The notes: generated by a model from the letters alone, not told the origin. A stretch of 64,000 bases of DNA from Conchocele bisecta (GCA_029237695.1 CM055266.1:125664569-125728568); one strand, 5' to 3'. Positions 11,217 to 23,051 are shown, counted from the first letter of the stretch. Numbers and translations: made by a program.

Positions 11217-11500
11217 AGGCCTCGTCCAGTATTCCCGCGACTTTTCCCAGTTTATATCCCCGATAAATTCCACAAAAAGGCCATTCATTCCTTATAATTC
11301 CAGCATTCGAAATAAATTCATCAAGAAAATTTGTTTATTTTCCGTCTTTTTAAGAATTATTTTAACTGCGCCTCACGGTTACGGAAAGTAGTTCGGCGTG
11401 GGAGTTTACTGGGATATAAATTTTGGACATAGACTTGCTACGGGCCAATCAAATGTTAGGGAATTGTGTAAATATTTTTGTGCTAGAATTATTGTATATT
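11217..11500. repeat. Family L segment (L1)
   Basis: About 280 bp nearly identical to 39510-39780, including CTGCGCCTCACGGTTACGGA and GACTTGCTACGGGCCAATCA. The function and class of this repeat are unknown. The high identity suggests recent dispersal. Confidence 0.8.
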
Positions 11501-11552
11501 GAGGATGTCGGTCGTTACCAAATAAATGTAAATCAATGATTTTACATGCTGA

Positions 11553-11666
11553 TTTAATATGATATTTATTAAACTCGTCTACCGATTTCGTAAGTAACGA
11601 TGCTATGAATTCCTCAAGAATTCAGTGAACGAATTTAATTAATATCATATATTAAATCAGCCCAAA
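11553..11666. repeat. Family G hairpin (G3)
   Basis: TGATTTAATATGATATTTAT arms flank AAACTCGTCTACCGATTTCG and a diverged return arm. Confidence 0.75.
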
Positions 11667-12164
11667 TTTGTTACATCCTATTTATTACACAAACACATAC
11701 ATCGAATCTACTGTGACAATATATCGTGTTTCCGGGTTGCATTTTTGTCACACTATTTATTATGTGTGTTATTCCACCACCAAAGACCATTGTATGCAAT
11801 AATAAAAACGTATAACAGTGCCATGTACATTGAGTTATAATCAATTTATGTATGTATCAAATGCATGTATAGTATACTTCACACATGGTGTTGTATGTAT
11901 ATATTTGTACATCAACGCATTACATACATTTACCAACATAACCCGTGGTATGCATTAAAAGCCAGTCATATTTACTAACAGTTATATAACTAGGCAAACT
12001 GGCCCCGGAGGAAATTGGCTTTCAATGTTGAGAATATGTTAATCATGTTCCATCGGTCCGATCCTTGTTATAAACTCGCCTATCTCAATCGATCAGATGA
12101 TATGATAACTGTGTCTAGGCCACACAATGTCGTTTTCACTCTGAAAATATTTCTTAAGTCATGC
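11667..12164. other. Unassigned intergenic DNA
   Basis: Nothing supported in this stretch. Confidence 0.5.
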
Positions 12165-12245
12165 TCTAATATAGTATGCATGCTATGCATTTTAGAGGTC
12201 CAAGCATATATTATATGCTTAGACCGCTAGAATGCATAGCATACA
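12165..12245. repeat. Hairpin with TATGCATGCTATGCAT arms
   Basis: CTCTAATATAGTATGCATGC is matched by a diverged complement ending ATGCATAGCATAC. The centre is an AAGCATATATTATATGCTT palindrome. One copy seen. Confidence 0.6.
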
Positions 12246-12349
12246 TGGTCGGCTGTTTAGACTTAAGACACCGTACAGAAATAACCACTATCCTTTCACT
12301 ATGCTGATTCCCATGCTTAGAGGTGTATTTCCCGTGAATATGCAACTGA

Positions 12350-12577
12350 TATGTGGCTGTGACTGGAGAAATGGGGCTTATGGGGCTTGTTGCGACCAGT
12401 ATAGACCCAGATCAGATCCGCACAGTCGCACAGTAGCTGCTCTGGTCGTCGTTCCACCAACGAAACACCCGCTTTCCTTGTAACACGCACTATCGGCTAC
12501 ATGAGTTTGCTATTTGACCAGGAGCTACACTTGTCACAAATCCCATAAGAACCAATTCTCCAATCACAGCCACATAT
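12350..12577. repeat. Family D MITE (D3)
   Basis: Ends ATGTGGCTGTGACTGGAGAA and TCTCCAATCACAGCCACATA. The central hairpin is partly lost. Confidence 0.85.
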
Positions 12578-12616
12578 ACGTTTGATAAATACCAGAAAAA
12601 CGTGCATCATGCATCA

Positions 12617-12817
12617 GTATGGGTTTTGCGACCAGTGTATATCCAGATCAGACTGTGCATCCGCACAGTCCGATCAGGATCTACACTGTTCGCCATTCCA
12701 CAATGAAGCCCCCGCCATCCTTCTAACACGCAAGTAAGATATTTAATAGGCTACATGAGTGTAATATTGGATCGGGAGCTACACATATCCCCATTTCTCC
12801 AGTCACGGCCACATATC
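12617..12817. repeat. Family D MITE (D4), left end missing
   Basis: It starts inside the family at TATGGGTTTTGCGACCAGTG. It has the hairpin GATCAGACTGTGCATCCGCA and ends CTCCAGTCACGGCCACATAT. It lies in tandem with D3. Confidence 0.85.
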
Positions 12818-13020
12818 ATTTTGATATATACCAGAAGAAAGAACATCGGGTCTGATGGCCGTCCGAGATAGGCAGTGACCATACACAGACCACGGGCCCC
12901 AGGACAAATGACCAGGCAATCTAGTGTGGTCTTCATTTAGTCGCCGGTCATCCAACACGTGTTATGTATCAGTGGACATTGACCATGTAGACTATAAATC
13001 AAATACTTTCGGACACTGTA

Positions 13021-13058
13021 GACCCCCCCCCCCCCACTCCCCCACCAAAAAAAAAAGC
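13021..13058. repeat. Poly-C / poly-A low-complexity tract
   Basis: A run of about 15 C is followed by CCCCCACC and 10 A. The length is likely unstable and assembly here may be inexact. Confidence 0.9.
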
Positions 13059-13360
13059 AATTCAAAAATAAAATCCAACAACGAGTGACAGTAGCTGTCA
13101 TTTCAATGTACTCAAATTATCATATAACGTATCCAGTTATGTGCGTTGTATCCACTTTCGTATTCTATCAACGTTACTTGTGGCGATGGCGAACAATGCG
13201 GCCCTGGTTACAGCGGTGCAAGACACGGTACATGGGTTCGGATATGATTGACGTTGGGGGAATACGATCTGTATGTCAATAGCCCGATGAGTTTGTTACA
13301 AGTTGACGATATCATTCAGGAAAAACATATTTGCGCGTATACTAAGCATATCATTTGTTA

Positions 13361-13560
13361 ATGTCCAGTGTATGCCCAGACCAGCCAGCGCATGCGCGCA
13401 GTCTGATCTGGGCCTGCACCATTCGCCAGTCAGTCGTTGAAACCCCTGTCAAGCTTCTGACAAAATTCAGGAGTACACTAGCAGATACGGCTCTAGACTG
13501 ATAACAATTCCCATAAGCCCCATTTCTCCAGTTGCTGCCACAATTGTGACGATGGCGAAC
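13361..13560. repeat. Family D MITE (D5), diverged
   Basis: The core GTCCAGTGTATGCCCAGACC with a GCGCATGCGCGC hairpin is followed by CCCATAAGCCCCATTTCTCC and a degraded TIR. Confidence 0.75.
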
Positions 13561-14112
13561 AGTGTAATCGTATCCGAACAATTCATGCGGTTTTCAGATG
13601 TCAAAAAAGTAGTAAGTTAGATATATGCATAGAAAAGAGACCACATATACCAAACACATTAAATATCCTGGTTTAGTAAAACAAACAACACGAATATGTG
13701 GCGCCGCATTTTTTTTGGCCAACCTTCAAGACATACATGAACAAAGGATCCTTAATAGTTGGTATATGTATTCTCTTGTCCATGTACCTATCCACGTGTA
13801 TCAATTGATTTGAACCGTTTTTCAAACGTAATTGAAGCGAAATTTCGCCGATATATAGTCGAATGTTAGAGAGCAATTAGTGTTTTGCAATTGCATATTA
13901 GCATGTATTTCGGTTGTGTATGCCCTCTATGCGATAACAAAGGAGATATATTACTCTGCTCTTAAGGTCCATACGTCCGTACGGCTGTCCGGGTTCATTT
14001 GCATTGAAATGTTTGTAAGATGCTCTCCATCTTGCCATAACTGCAATACTTTCACAGTCGCACCCGCCATATATGTGAACACATGCGACACAATCACTTA
14101 ACCATTAATATG
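13561..14112. other. Unassigned intergenic DNA
   Basis: No recognised exon. A 73-codon open frame at 13880-14101 (+) shows no known motif. Confidence 0.5.
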
Positions 14113-14203
14113 ACCGGGACCCTTTTTAGTAAAAAGATGCTAGTTCAGGACAAGACATTGGTAAAAAGTTTTTACCAATGTTTTGTCCTGAAATAGCATC
14201 TTT
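14113..14203. repeat. Hairpin AAAGATGCTAGTTCAGGACA
   Basis: Arms of about 42 bp pair around AAAAAGTTTTTACC. Only one copy was noticed in the window. Confidence 0.75.
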
Positions 14204-14678
14204 GATTTTGCTGTTGACGGATATGCTAAATAATGCAAAGAATTCATATTGCCGATTATAATCCACACCTATTTCGCCAGTTTTCCGCAGTTTTTCATCT
14301 TATACAACCATAATGGACCGTCACCAGCCCCAACTGCGTTTTAACACATTACCGGATCACCGACGATTATCGTATCAACGATGTTATTGCCTGCTGACTA
14401 ATGATAGATAATTATTCAATAAACTACGACACCCGCCATCTTCCTGTTGTGAGAAGGAAACTGTTTTACCTACATGATCGACAATACGTAAGGACAATGA
14501 CAGTGTGTCATATTACAAAAATAAAATAGTCTAAGTTATCTGCGTTCCGGTCGTATCACATTTAAGACGGTCTTGTTCGGGATTTACGTCCCTTGTCGTA
14601 CCGACATATATATATATATTGTTCGTCGATATTGATGCCGAAAAACAAGGTTTCTGTAAATGACAAAGTTTCTGTAAA

Positions 14679-14921
14679 TGTGGCTGTGACTAAATAAATG
14701 GGGCTTATGGCATTTGTGACCAGTGTAGCTCCTGATCAAATGGCACACTCCTGTAGCCTGATAACGATATATAGCACTTGTTAGAAGCATGGTGGGTGTT
14801 TCATTGACGGAGTGGTGAACAGTGCATATGCTGATCAGACTGTGCGGATGCACAGGCTGATCTGGATCTGCACAGGTCGCATAATCCATAAGCCCAATTA
14901 TTTTCCAGTCACAGCCACAAA
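14679..14921. repeat. Family D MITE (D6), full length
   Basis: ATGTGGCTGTGACTAAATAA starts it and TTTTCCAGTCACAGCCACAA ends it. The hairpin carries GATCAGACTGTGCGGATGCA. Confidence 0.85.
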
Positions 14922-15585
14922 TGTGTTTGACGCATGGGAAATGTTGCTTATGTCATCTGTGTCCAATGTATAGCCATTGACATATTTACACTCTGCTGAA
15001 GCCCAATGAAGCCTATTGCCTATTGTATCACGGTTCATAGAAATATGGGTGTTTCATTTAGTGAATGACTCTGGATCTGGATCTACACTATTACGTCACA
15101 TTTCTCCAGTTGCATCTAAAGATGACGTCAAAAATGCGCCTAGGATTTTGTGTCAATATTTGATGCCATTTACGAACAATATTGCGCCAGTGTTTTATGG
15201 AAATTGTGTAACTTGAATTAACTTTTAATTGTATTTAAAGGAATGACCAATACGCTGGTATTTACGGCTGCACTTTTGACACGGCGGTGTAAAATGGGGG
15301 AGGGGGGGTAATTTAATTTCATGCACTAGAGCCGGCAATAATGTTGTTGTTTTTTTTTCAGAATCAAAGACAGGGTACATGTACAGGAAACATATAACCA
15401 GCTCTGCGCTAGTTCTAAGAATATATGGTCTGTCCGCTTTGACTTTCTGTATCATCGAAGTTCCATTTGTCATTCGTGACATATTTGGAGACGGGCTAGG
15501 GCGACCTTTCCTATAATCAGCCATCGATCCGACATGACGTGCACTCACTGCCGTTTTAAATGATTGTCATTCGTGCAAACACATC
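14922..15585. other. Unassigned DNA with a D-like remnant
   Basis: CTGGATCTGGATCTACACTA near 15070 is a remnant of family D. A G-rich run (GGGGGAGGGGGGG) lies near 15296. A 107-codon minus open frame at 15225-15548 has no recognised domain. Confidence 0.45.
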
Positions 15586-15793
15586 TGTGGATGTGACTGG
15601 ATAAATTGGGATTATTGCTTTTCTGGCCAGTCTATATATAGTCCTGGTCTAATAGAACGCTCTTGTTGCCTGACAATGAGATTATACAATTTGGTCCGAT
15701 TGAATGGCGAACAGTACTGACCCTGATCAGACTGCGCGGATACGCAGTCTGGTCAGTGTCTGCACTGATCTTAAACGTCGTAAGTCTTATGTT
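15586..15793. repeat. Family D MITE (D7), right end decayed
   Basis: TGTGGATGTGACTGGATAAA starts it. The hairpin CTGATCAGACTGCGCGGATA follows GCGAACAGT. Confidence 0.8.
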
Positions 15794-16061
15794 CCCAACA
15801 ACAGATACATTTCAACATCAGTCTTAACTAGTCTGTCAGAAGAAAAGTACCTTATGCATAAAACATTTCTGAATAAGACGACGCCAGAGTATGAAATATA
15901 TAAGAAAACAGTGTTTTGTTTTCATGATATTTTCTATATTCATAAATATGTACTGGGGAGCTTGTCTGATTTAGTGTATGGATACACATTCTAGAGTGAC
16001 ATTGAGACATATAGTGCGGAGAGTGGAGAGACTGATAGAGAGAAGAAAAGACAGATATACG

Positions 16062-16296
16062 GACATAGAGAGAGAGAGAGAGAGAGAGCGGGAGAGAGAG
16101 GGAGAGGGAGCTAAACAGATGGAGAGAGGGGGAGAGAGTAACAGACAGTGAGTGAGAGATTATGAAAGAGAAAGAGAAGGAAGAGGATAAAATAGAGAGA
16201 GAGAGATATAAGAGTTTGAGAGACCGAGAGAGAGTCTGTGTATGAGAGCGAGAGAGCGAGAAAGAGAGAGAAGGAGAGAGCGAGAGGTGGAGCGGG
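16062..16296. repeat. (GA)n low-complexity tract
   Basis: GAGAGA runs interrupted by short variants. The complementary strand is open in several frames purely because of the repeat. Confidence 0.95.
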
Positions 16297-16412
16297 TGAT
16301 ACATAAATGTGTTCGTTTTGATGAATGTGTAGTTTTGACACGACATTTACCACCATTGTAACTATGACGTAAATACAGTAGCAAGGTAGGTGTAATGATT
16401 GAGTTCGGTAGA

Positions 16413-16576
16413 TAAACACACGCATAGATAAACACACGCATAGATAAACACACGCAATAGATAAACACACGCATAGATAAACACACGCATAGATAAACAC
16501 ACGCCGCATAGATAAACACACGCATAGATAAACACACGCCGCATAGATAAACACACGCATAGATAAACACACGCAT
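16413..16576. repeat. 16-bp tandem repeat
   Basis: About ten copies of GATAAACACACGCATA, some with an inserted CGC or A, so the register shifts. The protein-like YLCVCLSMRV pattern on the minus strand is a by-product. Confidence 0.95.
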
Positions 16577-16894
16577 AATGCACCTTACACTTTATGGAAT
16601 GCAGACTTAAAATGTATTGCATAAAACTGGGCAGTTGCAGTGTATTAACACTGTGTAATAAGTATCATTTTACACTAGTGTAATAAATATGCAATTTAGC
16701 TCGTTACACAAAACAGGTTTGGCGACCAGTATTGCTTCAATGTATGATGGTGTGTTCATGCAATACATAGCATGTGACATTGGGAAGATTCAATTTGGCA
16801 TTTATTTGACTCGTTGACTGATTTCATAACTCATGGAGTTAGCCCCCTTCCATCACTGATTCATTAACCTATTTCACACACCCTTTCGCTTTAA

Positions 16895-17024
16895 CCCTTA
16901 TACCGCTACTCACAACACTTGTTGTCTGCTGTTGCTTTTATATCTTGCCTTACTTCTCAGTAAAAACATGGTTTGACAGCACTTCAGAATCATTTCCAAT
17001 TTTCTTTAGATAGCGGTATAAGGG
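16895..17024. repeat. piggyBac-like MITE, 130 bp
   Basis: The ends CCCTTATACCGCTA and TAGCGGTATAAGGG are exact inverted repeats, bounded by TTAA at 16891-16894 and 17025-17028. TTAA targets and CCC ends are characteristic of piggyBac-type elements. The interior has no coding. Confidence 0.85.
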
Positions 17025-17028
17025 TTAA

Positions 17029-17650
17029 ACTTTATTTTAAAACGATTACAAACAAGCGCTAGAGCACTTATAAAAATAGTTTTGTTGGCCCAGATATAGG
17101 CGTATGTGTATTTCTCAGTGTGGGAGGAAACCGGAGTACTCGAGAGAAAAAACAATTGTGCGGTCTGGCGACCACCATGAGGATCGAACGTGGGCTGCAT
17201 TTGTGAGAGGAGCGTCGTTACCGATTGACCTCACCTGACAACCCCTTCATCTTATGACACAGATACATTGTAAATATGTGTTGTAAGAAGCAGTTTACGC
17301 GCCTTGCTTAATTTAACGAAAACATGCCAGCATGTCATTTCCTTACATGTACAGCACAAGTGTGGTGTTGGTGTCACTTTGGTATAATACCGGACAAACT
17401 GTCCACTTAATACATGGGTGGGTGGGGATATTTTTCATGCCTTCGTCTGATACCTATTATATTGTCAGCGGGCTGTGACACTTTTCACATGTTTAAGAAG
17501 ATGCTATCATTAGTACGAAGCAGGAGAAAACACACCTTGTATGCGGCCAGCATACGTCTGACATACACGCAAGTGTATACACATGTTGGTATATGCTTCT
17601 CTCCAGCGTATACATATATGGCAGTAATGGACGTTTCAGAAACGTATACC
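17029..17650. other. Unassigned intergenic DNA
   Basis: TTTCTCAGTGTGGGAGGAAA near 17115 resembles fragments seen in dispersed repeats. An 88-codon open frame at 17414 (+) is not recognised. Confidence 0.4.
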
Positions 17651-17656
17651 GCTTAC

Positions 17657-17806
17657 CAGGGATTCCGCTGGGGAAAATAAAAAAATATTATTTTTTTTTA
17701 TTTTTTGTTGACGTGGCGATTTCTTTTCGAAAATTGTAATTTTTTATCGCCAATTGTTTATTTTTATCGCCAATTGCGAAAGTGGCGATCGCCAGCGGAA
17801 TCCCTG
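17657..17806. mobile_element. Family K foldback (K1), 150 bp
   Basis: The ends CAGGGATTCCGCTGG and CCAGCGGAATCCCTG are flanked by the 6-bp direct repeat GCTTAC (17651-17656, 17807-17812). The interior is A/T runs with TTATCGCCAATTG motifs. Confidence 0.85.
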
Positions 17807-17938
17807 GCTTACTATCATGAATATGCGCTTACTAATGTTTAATGTTTTCCAGACTCTAAATGTATGCATGTAAGGTTTACTAGACACGGTTTTGTATGGT
17901 CGTATTTTGGCTTCAATTTCAGCATGTGACAAATGTAA

Positions 17939-18112
17939 CCCGTCAACCCCTAAATGACGATCATCATTACCAATATGAGGAATGTTTTCTTTTAAAAGCA
18001 GACAAATATTGGCAAACACTGTAGATCCTGATGAGACGGCTCGTTACGAGCCGTCTCATCAGGATCTCCAGTGTTTGCCATGTTGGCTTTATTGTTTGTA
18101 GTGTTGAAAGTG
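17939..18112. repeat. Family B piggyBac-like MITE (B5)
   Basis: The left end is CCGTCAACCCCTAAATGACG and the right end GTGTTGAAAGTG before TTAA (18113-18116). A perfect GATGAGACGGCTCGTTACGA hairpin lies at 18016-18076. Confidence 0.8.
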
Positions 18113-18116
18113 TTAA

Positions 18117-18971
18117 GAGCACCCTTAATGTCAAGGACATTAATAACCCTGGAGACACCCCGTTGTTATGGTCGTAATTACGTGTTAAAATATAATGACT
18201 ACAACAGCGAGGTCACAATACGTGACACTCGACCTTTGCCTTGGGGTCAGCCTAGCTGTAACTGCAGGTTACCTTATTGGTTACAGATGACCCTGGGTGT
18301 CATAGCGACAGGTCACCATCGTGACACAATTAAAGGTTAACGACTACCACACCTACTTCATTACAGCGTGCTTGTATTGAGCGAATGTGACACGTTTCTT
18401 TTCCTGATATCAAAAACTACATTGAAAAATGAAATTGTGTTGTTTTTTATTTCATAGTATGGGGTTTTACTGCGTAATAATAATTTAAAAAAATCATTAA
18501 CAATGCATAATAATAGGAAAGGTGTAAGCCGAAAGCACAGTATGTATCATCTCAGCGTCAATGTAGTATTCCGTGGTTATGCAATAAATATAATATAACC
18601 GCTGTGTTGATTTAATATGATAATTAGCAAAAGTTGTATTGTATGAAGTGTACCATGATACTTAATTATCAAAGACATCAAAGTAAATTGGGTGTGATTA
18701 CTGATTAGCTTTAAACACTGATTACCTAATGATATCCATTCACATAATTAGCAAAAGTTTGAACTAATATCATGAGAGGTGTTAAAAGTCTTTGATTGTT
18801 GATTAAAGTGTACACATACTGAGTTCATTATTTAATTAGATATAATGTGATTTAATAGATGGTAATTCTTAAAGTGAAAAACTTGTGAGAATTGAGTGAA
18901 ACTAATTAAAGGTTCATGCAGTATATTAGCCATGGAATTGTCTACTGCATTACTACAAATCTCATACCACG
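18117..18971. other. Unassigned DNA upstream of the FLYWCH exon
   Basis: TGATTTAATATGATAATTAG near 18609 and ATAATTAGCAAAAGTT repeated at about 18619 and 18734 form a short direct repeat. No promoter motif can be singled out. Confidence 0.45.
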
Positions 18972-19124
18972 ATGGAACTGACTACCAGTACTAGAGGGGC
19001 TGAGAAGCTACTATACGAGGGTTACTCGTATACTAAGAAGAAGAGCCGTATCTCCACTATCCACTGGGAATGCTCCAAACGCAAGAGTGCCTCTTGCAAG
19101 GGGACACTTACTACTGACTCAATG
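18972..19124 (+). pseudogene. FLYWCH/MULE fragment, exon 1
   Basis: Fifty-one codons from ATG at 18972 to a GTAAAT donor at 19125. The protein contains LLYEGYSYTKKK, then WECSKRKSASCKG, the pattern of a FLYWCH zinc finger: aromatic GY.Y, a W.C pair and a second Cys. FLYWCH domains bind DNA and occur in Mutator-like (MULE) transposases and in host factors derived from them. The donor is in phase 0 with exon 2. Without splicing, the frame stops after 58 codons at 19148. Classed as broken because the 3' part of the gene is missing. Confidence 0.7.
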
Positions 19125-19415
19125 GTAAATATAAATGTAGTTTGTTAGCGGACAATGGTTACAATTTACAACTTCCAAGTCGTGTTGGTTGTATTATAGT
19201 ACTAATGTGACTATTGGAAAATATCAGACACGTCTTGTAATTTTGTACTATTGGGTACCTGCGTAATTTCATGAAATATATTTAGTATAAATTGCTATAT
19301 TTAATATAAAATATATGACTATTTTCAGAGAGCATACTGAGTTCTATGCATTCATCAAAATATATCTCGTTTCATTTTTTATCGGTTTTATCATTGTAAT
19401 TCATTTTTATTACAG

Positions 19416-19919
19416 ATTACCACGATCAGCTCAGCGACACCACACTCTCACGACAGCGACGCGTATGCTATCGCGGCAATGAAGGTTCGGCAAGACATAA
19501 AACAACATGTCACCAACAACCGTGGAAACCCTGGCCAACTCATATCCGACAAACTCACTCAGCACCCAGTTGGCGTGAGAGTAGCAGCGGGGAAAACTGA
19601 TACTATCAAACGCGCAGTTCGACGTCTGAAGCGTGGAAACACCCCACCAGAGCCAACCAGCATCAACGACATCCCTGAGCTACCAGAGGCATTCGAGACG
19701 ACAGGTGGTCCAGACAAACTCCCCTTCCTGATCTACGACAACTATGTAGAAGGACAATCCAACGACGGCCGTGTAATTGTGTTTGCGACAGAACTAGGAC
19801 TTAAACATCTCTGTGATAGCTCCCATTGGTTTGTTGACGGGACATTCGGCACTGCGCCTAGGCAGTTTACGCAGCTGTTTGTCATTCGCGCCATTTCGAC
19901 TGGGGGGCAAATGTCCTAG
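19416..19919 (+). pseudogene. FLYWCH/MULE fragment, exon 2, truncated transposase
   Basis: It begins after TTTTTATTACAG at 19415 in the phase left by exon 1. The start ITTISSATPHSHDSDA supplies the PH.H that closes a FLYWCH finger. An AMKVRQDIKQHV linker helix and a basic stretch follow. Near the end it reads WFVDGTFGTAPRQFTQLFVI, the opening of the MULE transposase core; the Asp in DGTF is normally the first catalytic acidic residue. From about 19887 the frame enters the G6-rich tandem repeat and stops at 19917-19919. The other catalytic residues are absent, so it is a 5' piece of a transposase or domesticated relative and cannot be active alone. Confidence 0.75.
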
Positions 19920-20096
19920 CTGCCATTTCCATTGGGGGGCAAATGTCCGCCCCTACATATTGACTGGGGGGCAAATGTCCTAGCTGCCATTTCAACTGGG
20001 GGGCAAATGTCCGCCCCTACATTTCGACTGGGGGGCAATTGTCCACCCTGCCATTTTTGGACTGGGGGGCAAATGTCCGGGGGGCAAATGTCCTAC
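19889..20096. repeat. G6-rich tandem repeat truncating the transposase
   Basis: Seven copies of GGGGGGCAAATGTCC (one with CAATTGTCC) are spaced about 31 bp apart, except the last pair. Linkers alternate between CTAGCTGCCATTT and GCCCCTACATTT, so the true unit is a two-part repeat of about 64 bp. The G runs could form long-loop quadruplexes. Confidence 0.9.
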
Positions 20097-20429
20097 ATTC
20101 GATATTTCTTCGCTCCATCGTTTCAAGTAAGCTCGGTTAATAATTAGCATGTTCAATCACAGCTCACGACGGACCTGAACGTAGACACCAATGTGACAAC
20201 AAATATCACCCAGAAATGGAATGTTCCATATAAGGCACAGCTAAGACAGTCTATGTAGGCTGAAAATGGCAAGTTTGAAAACTGTGTGTTATATTGTTTG
20301 TTATATTCAGGCTTTCTACTGTTTCATCAATTGTTGAGGACCCATTGCGGGAAAGCTGTGCCATGTGCACCGCATGTGAAATAAAAGTTCAGAAATCACA
20401 TTTTGGTAAATCTCAAACTCGGAAGGCCC

Positions 20430-20521
20430 TAGTTGCGAACGGTAACTCTTGCAATCGACTCCCGTACCGTCTGGCTACAGACGGTACGGGAGTAGATGGC
20501 AATAGTTACCGCTCGTAACTA
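20430..20521. mobile_element. Family Q Mutator-like mini-hairpin (Q1)
   Basis: A 92-bp hairpin whose ends are TAGTTGCGAACGGTAACTC and complement. The 9-bp direct repeat GGAAGGCCC flanks it exactly (20421-20429, 20522-20530). A 9-bp duplication is characteristic of MULEs. Confidence 0.9.
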
Positions 20522-20530
20522 GGAAGGCCC

Positions 20531-21044
20531 ATGAATTTCACGACACACAAGGCACATGCACAAATAAACTAACTGTTTATAACTTATTTTATTTCCTTTA
20601 GTATTTCTTTCTAAATAAAAGCGTACCTGATTGTACGTGTATGCATGAAAACGTGTACTTTTACACGAAAAGGGCAAATAATACATAACCTGTTGAAATA
20701 TAATCAGTCTACTGAGTTCATAAGAAACTATTTTATAAATATTATATCAAATTATCACAAATGCTATATTCGACTGTATCTATAAGCACACCATAATACA
20801 TTGAAGAGGTGCTGATCACTTAAATATTTTCTGTAGCAGTATAACTTGCAAATTTATTTCACCAATTCATTATGAGGTAATTATCGTGCGGAGAGCTGTC
20901 TTTCAAATTAAATTGAAAATAAACAAATACCCGAATTATAAAAACAAATATTATTTTGACATCACTTTCGATTTGAAAAAGTTTAGGACGATTTAGGAAT
21001 ATGTTTGTGTTGTGGTTATTGTCTGGTATACGAACGCTCGGATC
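20531..21044. other. Unassigned AT-rich DNA
   Basis: No gene or repeat recognised. Confidence 0.5.
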
Positions 21045-21700
21045 TACGGAGCCCCGCAGGGGACATGGATCTTTTTTTAATAATTCGTTCCCACGAAATA
21101 ACAATTCGTTCCCTCAATTTAACAATTCGTTCCCTCGAATTAACAAATTCGTTCCTACGATATAACAGTTCGTTCCCTCAAATTAACAATTCGTTCCCAC
21201 GAAATGACATTTCGTTCCCACAATTTAACAATTCCTTCACTCGAATTAACTTCGTTTCCACGATATGACAATTCGTTCTCTCAAATTAACAATTCGTTCC
21301 CACGAAATGACATTTCGTTCCTACAATTTAGCAATTCGTTCCCTCGAATTAACAATTCGTTTCCACGATATAACAATTCGTTCCCTCGAATTAACAATTC
21401 GTTCTCACGAAATGACAATTCGTTCCCTCAATTTAACAATTCGTTCCCGCGAATTAACAATTCGTTCCCACGATATAACAATTCGTTCCCACGAATTAAC
21501 AATTCGTTCCCAGGAGAACGAATTGTTATTTCGTGGGACGAATTGTTTATTCGTGGAAACGAATTGTTAATTCGTGGGAACGAATTGTTATTTCGTGGTG
21601 GGAACGAATTATTAATTCGTAGGAACGAATTGTTATTTCGTGGGAACGAATTGTTATTTCGTGGGAGCAAATTAATAAAACAAATAATTCTACGACCCCT
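21045..21700. mobile_element. Family F foldback minisatellite element (F1)
   Basis: It starts with TACGGAGCCCCGCAGGGGAC. It then has about 20 tandem 21-bp units (AACAATTCGTTCCCACGAAAT or AACAATTCGTTCCCTCAATTT; first 20 bases diagnostic) up to about 21511, where the array flips to its reverse complement. The right TIR is truncated near 21700 (TACGACCCCT). The 21-bp period keeps several frames open on both strands, so frames of up to 177 codons (NSFPRIN repeats) are not genes. Confidence 0.85.
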
Positions 21701-22769
21701 TTATGTGAAGTTGCCATATTCATATCGCAGGCTTTAGGTATTTATCAGGCATGCTAAATGGAAGACGTTTTGTTTCGCATATTGATATTAATATGATTTC
21801 GACGATCACGCTCGTGGTCCGTCGTTTATCGATTATGTTCCGTTAATACGCAAATCTAGCCATCTTAACATAACATACAACATGGGATGGTCTCTCTTAA
21901 CACTGATTATATTGATTACCATATAAGGCATGCCAGTAAAAACATGATTTACCAAGCAGAGCGCGAGTAACTCGCGCTCTGCTTGGTCAATGTTTTCACT
22001 GGCGATAGCAACAGTCCCAGATGATTTGCTTGTTGATAATGCGCACTTTGCTGGATAGAAAAACCAAGTATACGTTCTCAAGAAGTCAACTGAGTCTGCG
22101 AGAAGAGCTAATGAATATTCATGAGGCTGTCGAGATAAGGAAAGTTGAGTGACGGGAAATAAGCATATAGAGAGCGCTATGAAATGGCGCTTTTGACACA
22201 CGGACTACTTTCTGATTCACACAAACTATTTTGTCAAAGATAACCGAGTGCGCTTCTTACATTGGTGCCGTTTTCGGAACTTTCACACTATAACTGTGTT
22301 ACCCAACATAAAATAAATATGTTACGGGCGTTACTGGCCTGACTCTACTACACATGGGGACTGGAAATTGAAATATACGCTTATGCGTACTCTCTGATTA
22401 GACGGCGAGACAGTCATTAATATTTAGCATCGATGTTGGTAGCATTGCTTTCTTTCAACGTTTTCGCAACCGTTTGTCCATAATTTTCCTTGGTGTTAAC
22501 TTTCCGATAGCGTCACCGCGAATACTCATCTCCAGACATCTATTTGTGATCTCAAACACTTGGAAATGTTTTTGCAAATGCTGGTGTTTGCTGTGCAGAG
22601 ATACAGAGAGAATATCAGGCTAGTGTCTTTTGATATCAACATTATCACACAAGGCTAGGAAAGTATGTGTCATCCACATTGCGAAATAAATCGGGACGTT
22701 CAGTCCTTTGATCATATCTCTGGACAGAAGGAGAGACACGTTTAGGTAGAAAATGTTAGTTAGGAGACC
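21701..22769. other. Unassigned DNA with one hairpin
   Basis: A hairpin of AAGCAGAGCGCGAGTTACTCG type lies at about 21954-21987. A 122-codon minus open frame at 21833-22201 spans it and has no recognised domain. The rest is unique-looking sequence and could include regulatory DNA. Confidence 0.4.
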
Positions 22770-23051
22770 AGTAGCCGATTTCACCAACATGGCAAAGTAT
22801 ACTTATCTAGCAAAGTATACTTTGAGGGAGTAATCATTTATTTTTCCTGAAATGCATTATTTCATATAGAACTAACGACTGCATATAATGGTTGATTAAA
22901 AGTATGCAGAATTATTATACTGAATGTATTACATTACCACAGCCGAAATGTAATAAATTCAGGATAATAAAAATTAATAAATTTATCCTAAAATTGAAAA
23001 TTTCTCCCTCAAAGTATACTTTCCTAGAAATGTTGATGAAATAGGCTACAG
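22770..23051. repeat. Family M foldback (M1)
   Basis: Ends CAGTAGCCGATTTCACCAAC and ATGAAATAGGCTACAG. The subterminal CAAAGTATACTT motif is repeated, and the centre is a diverged TTATTACATTATCACAGCC palindrome. Confidence 0.85.

Noticed and set aside
16111..16622. Minus-strand frames of 86-164 codons (Ser/Leu-rich and CVYLCVCLSM repeats)
   Set aside because: Direct translation of the (GA)n tract and the 16-bp tandem repeat.
21204..21737. A 177-codon open frame with NSFPRIN repeats, and similar frames at 53 kb, as a repeat protein gene
   Set aside because: The 21-bp tandem unit is a multiple of three and lacks stops in several frames on both strands. It sits inside inverted terminal repeats with target duplications, so it is a transposon interior.
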